From Bacteroides fragilis (GTDB lineage Bacteria > Bacillota > Clostridia > Lachnospirales > Lachnospiraceae): a DNA stretch of 21,645 nt. Below, one piece after another: positions 1 to 6,147 of the stretch. Made by a program: the position numbers and the translations under genes. Location of the stretch: assembly GCA_023664485.1 (NCBI GenBank), contig JAMPFK010000038.1, forward strand, positions 1 through 21,645, given 5' to 3'. The notes beneath the pieces were generated by a model. The model ran no database searches. It was given only the letters and a program-made list of their open reading frames with translations, and was not told where the DNA came from. The number at the start of each line of letters is the position of its first letter. Within the stretch, counting starts at the first letter, position 1.

Positions 1-105
1 TCCCGGCTGCATGATACCGGAACATTCCGACCAGTAAAGGTCAGTTATTCCATTATTGTTGTTCCCTTCATAGAATTTTATGATGAAGCCGCCATCCGAT
101 ATCAC
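1..105 (-). other. open frame running off the left edge, unrecognised
   Basis: A minus-strand frame from a GTG at 105-103 stays open for 35 codons to the window edge. The peptide begins VISDGGFIIKFYEG and contains a run of four Asn. It lies 19 bases downstream of the recombinase stop. I do not recognise it and see no convincing ribosome binding site, so it may be chance. If real, it would be the next gene of the element to which the recombinase belongs. Confidence 0.15.
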
Positions 106-124
106 AGATGAGCTTCAAAACCTT

Positions 125-1597
125 CTAATTTTCCAGCGTTATCTCCACCCCATTCTTAAAAGCAAACCTGACATCATCCCTGCTAAAAACCGTCACATAA
201 TCCACCAGCGCATACCATGCGCTCTCGTCGAAGCGATCCGCCGCCGTCCGCATCCCCGCCAGCGTATCCAGCAGATTCTGCATCATCTTCCGCTGCGCCC
301 GCTTTTCCGCGATCTTACGTTCGACCTCATCCAGCTTTGCCGCGTTCATCTCCTCCCGCAGGCGTTTCCGTTCCTCTTCCAGTCCGTCCGTCGGGAATGC
401 CGTCTCCTTTATCTCCTCAAAAGCCGCGGTAATCTCATCCCTTTCCCCGCAGAAAAGATTAAGCGCCTTGACAGACATCTTTCTGATGTCCTCCTCATTC
501 AGGTGCGGTGTGGAGCATTTCTTTCCGCCGTCAAATTTATGGTTGCACTGCCAGATTACCCGGCGGTATTTGTCGTTGGAATGCCACACCTTGGAGCCAT
601 ACCAGCTCCCGCAGTCCCCGCATTTGATCTTCCCGGAAAAAACACCCGCGCAGCTGCTCCGGTTCTTTCCCGGCCGCCTTGCCTTCATCAATCCCTGCAC
701 CCTGTCAAAAACAAACGGCTCTATGATGGCTTCATGGTTCCCTTCCACATAATACTGCGGCACTTCGCCCTCGTTCACCTTTTTCTTTTTCGTCAGAAAA
801 TCCACCGTGTAAACCTTCTGAAGCAGGGCGTCGCCTTTGTACTTCTCGTTGGTCAGGATGGATTCCACCACCGTCCTGCCCCACACTTTCTTCCCGCCCG
901 GAGTCGGAATGCCTTCTTCCGTCAGTATTTTTGCGATTTTATAGGGAGAATGCCCCTGCAGAAATAACCCGTAAATCTTCCGGACGATCCCCGCCTGCTC
1001 TTCGTTGACCACGAGATTCCCGTCCCCGCCCCGGTCATAGCCGAGAAACCTTCCGAACGGCACCGTTACCTTGCCGTCCGAGAATCTTTTTCTCATGCCC
1101 CAGGTGCAGTTCTCGGAAATGCTCCGGCTCTCCTCCTGCGCCAGCGAGGACATAATGGTGATAAGTAATTCCCCTTTGGAGTCAAAAGTCCATATGTTCT
1201 CTTTTTCAAAATAGCATTCGCAGCCGTTTTCTTTCAGCTTCCGAATGGTGGAAAGGCTGTCTACCGTATTCCTTGCGAACCTCGACACGCTCTTGGTGAT
1301 AATGAGGTCGATGCTGCCGGCAAGGGCATCCTCCACCATCTGATTAAAGCCCTCGCGGCGTCGTGTGGAAGTTGCGCTGATCCCCTCGTCGGAATACAGC
1401 CCCGCAAATTCCCAATCCTCCCGGCCCTGTATATAGTTGGTGTAGTAATCGCACTGTGCGGCGTAACTGGCCTGCTGGTCTTCCATATCGGTGGACACGC
1501 GGGCATAGCCTGCCACCCGCCGCTTTTTCCGGCCGGCAATCGGATCCGCCGTAAAGCGGCCGCGCACGGCTGGTATCGTTGTCACGTTCTTTGCCAT
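125..1597 (-). CDS. large serine recombinase (site-specific integrase/transposase)
   Basis: A 490-residue large serine recombinase that would cut and rejoin DNA at attachment sites to integrate or excise a mobile element. The N-terminal resolvase domain (about residues 27-165) carries YARVSTD with the probable nucleophile Ser35, and later TKSVSRFARN, typical of the catalytic core. A Recombinase domain follows (about 180-300). A zinc-ribbon domain has Cys326, Cys329, Cys351 and Cys361, and a charged coiled-coil stretch spans about 405-450. The length is normal and the frame is intact. The ATG at 1597 is preceded by an AGGTGA-like site. It is the last of three closely spaced genes after a zinc-finger/HTH protein and a SHOCT-like protein, an arrangement often seen with Clostridia recombinases. 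The family is secure; the attachment site is unknown. Confidence 0.93.
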   Translation of the reverse strand: MAKNVTTIPAVRGRFTADPIAGRKKRRVAGYARVSTDMEDQQASYAAQCDYYTNYIQGREDWEFAGLYSDEGISATSTRRREGFNQMVEDALAGSIDLIITKSVSRFARNTVDSLSTIRKLKENGCECYFEKENIWTFDSKGELLITIMSSLAQEESRSISENCTWGMRKRFSDGKVTVPFGRFLGYDRGGDGNLVVNEEQAGIVRKIYGLFLQGHSPYKIAKILTEEGIPTPGGKKVWGRTVVESILTNEKYKGDALLQKVYTVDFLTKKKKVNEGEVPQYYVEGNHEAIIEPFVFDRVQGLMKARRPGKNRSSCAGVFSGKIKCGDCGSWYGSKVWHSNDKYRRVIWQCNHKFDGGKKCSTPHLNEEDIRKMSVKALNLFCGERDEITAAFEEIKETAFPTDGLEEERKRLREEMNAAKLDEVERKIAEKRAQRKMMQNLLDTLAGMRTAADRFDESAWYALVDYVTVFSRDDVRFAFKNGVEITLEN

Positions 1598-1653
1598 GTT
1601 ATCACCTTTCCTTCCGAATCCCGTCCCTGCTCACCTTTTTCCCTGAATGGGAA

Positions 1654-1899
1654 TTACAGCAAAGGTTTTCCAGCCAGTAACATACCGGAAACCGGGCGGT
1701 ATCTTTCCAGCAGTTTCGTATCGATGACGGCCAGTACCTCTTCATCGATGACGCCCTTTTCCAGCATGGATTTTGCGATGGAAAGCGAGATATAATACAG
1801 TTTTTCCGCCCGGAACTGTTCTTCTATAGAATCCTTTTCTTCCACGGAACATTCTTCTTGCGCGGAATACTTCTCTTCCATGGAATGCTCTTTTTCCAT
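1654..1899 (-). CDS. SHOCT-like small protein preceding the recombinase
   Basis: An 81-residue protein. The first ~27 residues are a Glu-rich, repetitive, probably disordered leader (MEKEHSMEEKYSAQEE). The C-terminal part has a short helical hairpin, KSMLEKGVIDEEVLAVIDTK, resembling the SHOCT oligomerisation motif found in small proteins next to Clostridia recombinases. A longer frame opens at 2007 but overlaps the upstream gene. I chose the ATG at 1899 because it follows the upstream TAA (1903-1901) after one base and sits behind a G-rich ribosome binding site, implying translational coupling. It starts 57 bases before the recombinase stop-to-start gap closes at 1597. The role is unknown; a recombination accessory or regulator is plausible from context only. 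Confidence 0.7.
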   Translation of the reverse strand: MEKEHSMEEKYSAQEECSVEEKDSIEEQFRAEKLYYISLSIAKSMLEKGVIDEEVLAVIDTKLLERYRPVSGMLLAGKPLL

Positions 1900-1900
1900 T

Positions 1901-2311
1901 TTATCTGCCCCCGCCCCCTTTGAACCGGTCTTTGATATAGCAGGCGTGGGAACAGTATTTCCTTTTGGAATTACCGTAAGCCGTGAACGCCTTTCCGCAC
2001 CCGGCACAGGTATAGGGATAAACAGCTTTCTTATTCAGCATTTCCGGATGTTCCTTCCACCACTTTTTCCGGCATTCCACACAACAGAACACTCTGGCCT
2101 TCGTGCCCTCTGCCTGCGCCAGGACCGCGCCGCATTCCCTGCACCGTCCGGCCCTGCCCCGCGCTCTCTCCGCCATGTTCCCGGTCAGGCCGTTCCTCCT
2201 GCAGAACGCCGCGACAGCGTCCTTTGTCATTCCGATGTTCTTTGCTATGGCCGCATACCCCCAACCACTGTTACGGCATCTTATGATCATGCTTTTCTGT
2301 TCTTCCGTCAT
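1901..2311 (-). CDS. HTH plus double zinc-ribbon protein of recombinase module
   Basis: A 136-residue protein. Residues about 1-45 look like a resolvase/sigma-type helix-turn-helix (GWGYAAIAKNIGMTKDAVAAF). Two cysteine-rich units follow: CRECG...CCVECRKKW and CAGCGKAF...KYCSHACY. These resemble zinc ribbons of small DNA-binding proteins encoded beside Clostridia recombinases. The frame extends to a GTG at 2320, but AGGAGG sits 8 bases before the ATG at 2311, so that start is preferred. Its stop is one base from the SHOCT-like gene, so the three genes (this, SHOCT-like, recombinase) form an operon. A likely role is regulation of recombinase expression or direction, but nothing in the sequence proves it. 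Confidence 0.75.
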   Translation of the reverse strand: MTEEQKSMIIRCRNSGWGYAAIAKNIGMTKDAVAAFCRRNGLTGNMAERARGRAGRCRECGAVLAQAEGTKARVFCCVECRKKWWKEHPEMLNKKAVYPYTCAGCGKAFTAYGNSKRKYCSHACYIKDRFKGGGGR

Positions 2312-2415
2312 GAGAACCACCTCCTGCGGAGGCTTATGTACCTTACCCCTGTTTCTGAAAAATCCCCTTATTTCTTTGCCGCGCCGGAAAGGAAAAAACG
2401 GGGTAAAATAAAAAC

Positions 2416-2439
2416 CGCCTTACGGAATCTTATGAGGCG
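2416..2439 (-). terminator. weak possible terminator after truncated recombinase
   Basis: On the minus strand a short stem (CGCCT paired with AGGCG, extendable by a G-T and an A-T pair) is followed by GTTTTTATTTT. The stem is short, so this is a weak call. It lies in the ~180-base gap between the cut-off recombinase (ends 2493) and the HTH/zinc-ribbon gene (starts 2311). The rest of that gap shows only the ribosome binding site near 2319-2326 and no gene. Confidence 0.3.
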
Positions 2440-2492
2440 CAGGCCTGTCATTATTCTTCCGACACCGCATTAAATTGTATCGATCTGTGATT

Positions 2493-2666
2493 CTACACAT
2501 CCACATAAATATCATAAATCTCCATGTTTTCCTGTTTCCCGATGTAAGAACGGATCATATCCCTCTGCGAACGGATACTGTCGCTTTCGGCCTTACCGCC
2601 ATCCATCGTATCATCGCGGCTCAAACGAAGATAAGCCGCCGCATGATAAAATTCCCTTGCTTCCAT
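2493..2666 (-). pseudogene. TnpX-like serine recombinase, N-terminal fragment
   Basis: A 57-codon frame (59 from the alternative in-frame ATG at 2672) starts MEAREFYHAAAYLRLSRDD and continues DSIRSQRDMIRSYIGK to EIYDIYVDV before a TAG. This is the start of the resolvase domain of TnpX/DUF4368-type recombinases: LRLSRD holds the catalytic serine, and intact relatives continue from YVDDGYSG for several hundred residues. Everything after YVD is missing. Downstream sequence belongs to a different recombinase module, so the gene was probably interrupted by insertion or deletion. It starts 5 bases after the DUF6870-type gene stop, as in an operon; GAGGGG before the ATG is the likely ribosome binding site. 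The fragment lacks the rest of the catalytic core and should be inactive. Confidence 0.8.
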
Positions 2667-2677
2667 CCGCATCCCCT

Positions 2678-2950
2678 CTATACGATAAGCTGTGTTTTTC
2701 TTCTTGCCAGCAGGAGCATCCTGTCATCGATGGTATCCTGTGTGTCCTCCCGGAACCCTATCTGCAAAATATATTCCCCGACATTCATGGCGAACGGGTT
2801 TCCTGTCTGTTCCACAAAGGATCGGATGCGGCTTTCCACGCCTTCTTCGGGGTCGATTACGATGTCCTCTATGCCGGTGAGCTCTTCCCGCTTCAGATCC
2901 ATGATATTCATATCCCGCATTCGTTTCAGTTCTTCTGCCGATATGCTCAT
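2678..2950 (-). CDS. DUF6870-type small protein of a mobile element
   Basis: A 90-residue acidic protein beginning MSISAEELKRMRDMNI. The pattern (an N-terminal EELKRM helix, DIVIDPEEGVESRIRSFVEQTGNPF, then VGEYILQIGF and DTIDDRMLLLAR) matches my recollection of the DUF6870 family, found in integrative elements of Lachnospiraceae; function unknown. A strong AAGGAGG lies 6 bases before the ATG at 2950, and a promoter lies just upstream. It is followed after 5 bases by the TnpX-like recombinase fragment, so the pair would have formed the recombinase operon of the older element. The family call is from memory of sequence pattern. Confidence 0.7.
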   Translation of the reverse strand: MSISAEELKRMRDMNIMDLKREELTGIEDIVIDPEEGVESRIRSFVEQTGNPFAMNVGEYILQIGFREDTQDTIDDRMLLLARRKTQLIV

Positions 2951-2973
2951 AGGCGGCCTCCTTCTTTGTTTTA

Positions 2974-3003
2974 ATTATAGTTATTCCTTCTTTACATTGT
3001 CCT
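2974..3003 (-). promoter_or_regulatory. sigma-A-type promoter for the DUF6870/recombinase operon
   Basis: On the minus strand a perfect -10 TATAAT (2979-2974) lies 18 bases from AGGACA (3003-2998), which matches 4 of 6 positions of the -35 consensus. It is placed 24 bases before the DUF6870-type start and just after the terminator of the rhamnoside locus, so this operon is transcribed separately. Confidence 0.6.
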
Positions 3004-3027
3004 ATGACACACCCATGCCGGGCGGAC

Positions 3028-3057
3028 AAAAAAACCGGGGCTTCCAAAGAAGCCCCG
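3028..3057 (-). terminator. strong rho-independent terminator of the rhamnoside locus
   Basis: On the minus strand a perfect 9-bp stem (CGGGGCTTC, loop TTTG, GAAGCCCCG) is followed by GTTTTTTTG. It lies 21 bases beyond the rhaD stop and marks the end of the catabolic operon. Confidence 0.93.
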
Positions 3058-3077
3058 ATTCCTTTCGATTCATCCGC

Positions 3078-3932
3078 TCACTCTTTATCGCCCATCTTAA
3101 AATCCGGCTTATCGAACAAAAACCGCTCCGGCAGTTCTACGCCAAAGGCCTTTCCGACCGCCCTGAGATTATCCGCCGTGATCGTCTGCATCTTCTGCGG
3201 AGCGACAGAATAAAGTTTAATCAGAATTTCCGCCGATTTCTCGACCGTATGGAGCAGGCCAAAGGTCAGGTCAAAATCCTCGCCGGAGCAGAACATTCCA
3301 TGATGCGCCCAGATCGCCACATCGTACTGCTCCATCAGCTTACTCGTCGCTATGGCGATTTCCTTGCCGCCGGGAACCATCCAGTCCACTACGCCCACGC
3401 CTTTTGGAAAGACCACCGGACATTCCGTCGCCGCCTCCCAGAGCTCCCTCGTAAAGACCTCGTCCCGCAGAGGAAGAACGAAGGTCAGTGCGATAACATT
3501 GGTCGTATGCGCATGATAGATTACGCGGTGTTTTCCATCCGTCACACGCTTCTTCACCTCGTGATTCATCAGATGGGACGGAAGCTCGCTGGTCGGTACG
3601 CCGCCTTCCACCAGGCCCCAGCGCAGCCGGTAGTTCTCTCCCTTATCATCCAGCTCTATGATCGCGATGCAGGCCTCCGGATCCACAATGATATTTCTAA
3701 AATACTTTCCGCTTCCCGTGACCAGAAAATATTCCCCGGCAAGCCCTGGAACGCTCGCGCCGACAGGAACCCATTCCCCGTTGTCGTTCAGTCTCGCCTT
3801 AATTCCTTCCACTTCCTCCGGTTTCAGACGATAAGATAAATTGCCGCCGTTCCTTTCATGCCATCCCTGGTGAAAACCGTCGTCCGCCATTTTGATAAAT
3901 CCCCGGACAAATTTTGTGTCTAATATTCTCAT
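3078..3932 (-). CDS. rhaD: rhamnulose-1-phosphate aldolase
   Basis: A 284-residue class II (zinc) aldolase that splits L-rhamnulose 1-phosphate into dihydroxyacetone phosphate and L-lactaldehyde, the last step of cytosolic L-rhamnose breakdown. Family signatures run along the whole length: WHERNGGNLSYRL (24-36), FLVTGSGKYFRN (69-80), VPTSELPSH (112-120) with the catalytic-glutamate position Glu116, YHAHTTN with metal ligands His140 and His142, and AHHGMF with the third ligand His211. The length agrees with E. coli RhaD (274). An AGAGGAT ribosome binding site precedes the ATG at 3932. It is the last gene of the cluster, separated from the flavoprotein gene by a long palindrome and followed by a strong terminator. 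No RhaA isomerase or RhaB kinase is in the window, so they must be supplied from elsewhere. Confidence 0.95.
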   Translation of the reverse strand: MRILDTKFVRGFIKMADDGFHQGWHERNGGNLSYRLKPEEVEGIKARLNDNGEWVPVGASVPGLAGEYFLVTGSGKYFRNIIVDPEACIAIIELDDKGENYRLRWGLVEGGVPTSELPSHLMNHEVKKRVTDGKHRVIYHAHTTNVIALTFVLPLRDEVFTRELWEAATECPVVFPKGVGVVDWMVPGGKEIAIATSKLMEQYDVAIWAHHGMFCSGEDFDLTFGLLHTVEKSAEILIKLYSVAPQKMQTITADNLRAVGKAFGVELPERFLFDKPDFKMGDKE

Positions 3933-4002
3933 TTAACAATCCTCTTCTTCCTTTTTAACATATCAGTCTGCCCGTTCCGGCATCCTTCGCATACCTTCTA
4001 TA

Positions 4003-4099
4003 AGTAAACGGCATCAGAAATTGCCTTTTCGGACTTGTAAAAGCTTACCTATATGGCTTTTGCAAGAGCCGGAAAGAGCAATTTGTTATGTCGTTTACT
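4003..4099. repeat. 97-nt near-complete palindrome between rhaD and the flavoprotein gene
   Basis: This sequence folds on itself almost end to end. AGTAAACG (4003-4010) pairs with CGTTTACT (4092-4099). After a 7x7 internal loop, AAATTGC pairs with GCAATTT, then CTTTTCGG opposes CCGGAAAG imperfectly, and CTTG-x-AAAAGC pairs with GCTTTT-x-CAAG around an 11-base centre. The ends are flanked by TATA/ATAT. It fills nearly half of the 213-base gap between genes (3933-4145); the remainder shows no gene and no clear promoter. It could be a small non-autonomous element (MITE-like), an RNA-processing or stability hairpin within the operon, or a structured leader of rhaD. There is no U-tract, so a standard terminator is unlikely. 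Confidence 0.75.
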
Positions 4100-4145
4100 A
4101 TATTTTTCTTTCTGCCGCTTCTTCTTTTCCTCTCATCACCACCCG

Positions 4146-6092
4146 TTATATATCCAGCGCCGCATGATATCCGCAGTATACCGCGTTGGTAATCGTGGAT
4201 ACCTTCGCCGCATCGCCGATTACAGCCGTAAAAGGCGCCGCATCCCGCAATGCCTCCACCGTATCTGTTCTGGAACGCTGTCCCAGGGCGCAGATGACGG
4301 AGGTTCCCGGTACCAACTGTGTCCGGCCTTCCTTATCCTCGCAGAGGATACCGTCTTTCGTAACTTCAAGGCCTTTATATCCTGTATGTACCGTAACATA
4401 TTTATCGATTTCTTTCAAGAGCAACGGACGATGTCGGACATTTGCATCCGGCGCCAGTTCATCGCGCATCTCTATAAGATGCACTTTTTTCCCTTCCATT
4501 CCAAGATGGATCGCGCACTCGCATCCGGCAAGCCCGCCTCCAAATACGACGACGTCGTCCGTGACTTTATCTTTTTCCAGATAGTAGTTATTAACGATTA
4601 CGACATTCCCGCCGTCTAACCCCGGAATCGGCGGAACGAGAGGCCTGGAACCGACAGCAATGATCAGGGCGTCCGGCTGTTCCTTTTCCACATATTCGGC
4701 GGTCACCTCCGTATTCAGCCGGATCTCCGCTCCTGCTTTTTCCGCCTGCAGGGCATAGGTCTGCGCCAACTGATACATTTCATATTTAAAGGGCAGGGCC
4801 TGTTCGCTTTTCAGAATTCCGCCGGGTTGGCTCTCCTTTTCACAGAGAATCGTCCGATGTCCCCGTCTGGCCGCCGTGTAAGCCGCATAGAGTCCGCCCG
4901 GGCCGCCTCCCGCCACGAGCACTTTCTTTTTCTCCGCCGCCGGCGGAATTTCCGAACCTTCCATTTCCCGCCCGATCAAAGGATTCACCGTACATCTTCT
5001 GGTAGAAGTGGCCGCGCGCTCCGCCATACAGGTAAAACAGCGCAGACATTTAACGATTTCTTCCTCTCTGTTTTCCATTACTTTACGGGGCAGGAACGGA
5101 TCGGCTAAGAGCGCTCTCGCCATATATACGATATCGGCTTTTCCCTCCGCGATAATTTCTTCCATCTGTTCCGGGCTGTTCAGCCCGCCGATCGCCGCGA
5201 CGGGAACGGAAACGTGTTTTTTGATTTCCGCCGCCAGATGGACATTGCATCCATGCTCCCGGAACATAGACGGATGGGTATCGCCAAAACCTCTCTGATA
5301 GGTTCCCGCGGAAACATGGATGAGATCCACATAGGGCTCTATCATCTGCGCGATGCGCGCCCCTTCGTCAAGGTCATAACCGCCTTCAAACAGTTCGGAA
5401 CCGCTCATGCGAAATTCGATCGGAAATCCCGGCCCCACCGAAGCGCGGACCGCCTCCAGCACTCTGACAGCAAGCCGGCAGCGGTTTTCCAGCGTTCCCC
5501 CGTATTCGTCCGTCCGCTTATTAAAATAAGGAGACAGGAACTGATTCAACAGCCATCCATGCCCGCCGTGAATCATCAGCATTTCAAATCCGGCCCGCTT
5601 CGCAAGGCCCGCCACGTTTCCATATGCCGCGATAATTTCATCGAGCTGCCCTTTCGTGAGCGCCTTAACCGGAACACCGTCCGGGCGCACCGTATCGGAA
5701 GGCCCCCACTGATTCATCTCATGCTGTCTGCTCTTATCCGTCATATAGGTTCCCGCATACATACCGGAATGGGAAAGCTCCAGACCCGGCATCGCCCCAT
5801 GACGTCTGATCGCATCCGCCGTGTAGGCCGCGGATGCCAGCGAGTTCAAAATTGCCGTATCCAAATGATAAGCATGGGAACCGTCCGTCTGCGGATGCAC
5901 CATGCATTCGCTGACCGTCACCGCCGCCGCGCCGCCTTTGGCCCGCAGTTCATAAAAGGCAGTCGATTTCGGGCCGATACAGCCATCGTTCGTAATATCC
6001 GTCCCTCCCATAGGAGCGGAAAACATCCTGTTGCGGAAGGTCACTCTTCCAATCGTAATTGGTTTACATAAATTGGGGTATTTTCGTTTCAT
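4146..6092 (-). CDS. Old Yellow Enzyme/2,4-dienoyl-CoA-reductase-like FMN/FeS/FAD reductase
   Basis: A 648-residue three-part flavoprotein. Residues about 5-340 form an FMN-binding OYE barrel with HGGHGWLLNQFLSPYFNKRT (175-194) and DEYGG. Cys349, Cys352, Cys355 and Cys367 form a 4Fe-4S motif (Cx2Cx2Cx11C). The C-terminal half has two dinucleotide-binding sites, VAGGGPGGL (393-401) and VVFGGGLAG (516-524), for FAD and NAD(P)H. Family members (FadH, enoate reductases, BaiCD/BaiH bile-acid enzymes, trimethylamine dehydrogenase relatives) mostly reduce C=C bonds conjugated to a carbonyl in the cytoplasm. AGGAG lies upstream of the ATG at 6092. It sits between the acetylesterase and rhaD. Rhamnose metabolism needs no such enzyme, so it probably acts on the non-sugar part of the imported glycoside; this is inference and the substrate is unknown. 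Confidence 0.9.
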   Translation of the reverse strand: MKRKYPNLCKPITIGRVTFRNRMFSAPMGGTDITNDGCIGPKSTAFYELRAKGGAAAVTVSECMVHPQTDGSHAYHLDTAILNSLASAAYTADAIRRHGAMPGLELSHSGMYAGTYMTDKSRQHEMNQWGPSDTVRPDGVPVKALTKGQLDEIIAAYGNVAGLAKRAGFEMLMIHGGHGWLLNQFLSPYFNKRTDEYGGTLENRCRLAVRVLEAVRASVGPGFPIEFRMSGSELFEGGYDLDEGARIAQMIEPYVDLIHVSAGTYQRGFGDTHPSMFREHGCNVHLAAEIKKHVSVPVAAIGGLNSPEQMEEIIAEGKADIVYMARALLADPFLPRKVMENREEEIVKCLRCFTCMAERAATSTRRCTVNPLIGREMEGSEIPPAAEKKKVLVAGGGPGGLYAAYTAARRGHRTILCEKESQPGGILKSEQALPFKYEMYQLAQTYALQAEKAGAEIRLNTEVTAEYVEKEQPDALIIAVGSRPLVPPIPGLDGGNVVIVNNYYLEKDKVTDDVVVFGGGLAGCECAIHLGMEGKKVHLIEMRDELAPDANVRHRPLLLKEIDKYVTVHTGYKGLEVTKDGILCEDKEGRTQLVPGTSVICALGQRSRTDTVEALRDAAPFTAVIGDAAKVSTITNAVYCGYHAALDI

Positions 6093-6147
6093 ATACCATT
6101 TCCTCCATCCTTATGCTCTATTCTGTTTTCGCATGATATCGTCCGGT

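Noticed and set aside
80..967. Long plus-strand frame opposite the recombinase
   Set aside because: Arg/His/Pro-rich, no recognisable domain, fully antisense to a well-supported recombinase; a shadow frame.
1900..2007. 36-codon N-terminal extension of the SHOCT-like protein
   Set aside because: Overlaps the upstream zinc-ribbon gene in another frame; the ATG at 1899 has the better start context and coupling.
101..2491. ATCACAGAT (101-109) and its inverse ATCTGTGAT (2483-2491) as terminal inverted repeats of a 2.4-kb element
   Set aside because: Only 9 matching bases with no extension on either side; compatible with chance. Serine recombinases also do not need terminal inverted repeats.
2475..3839. 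454-codon plus-strand frame
   Set aside because: Runs antisense across the recombinase fragment, DUF6870-type gene, terminator and rhaD; composition is that of a shadow and it ignores gene boundaries.
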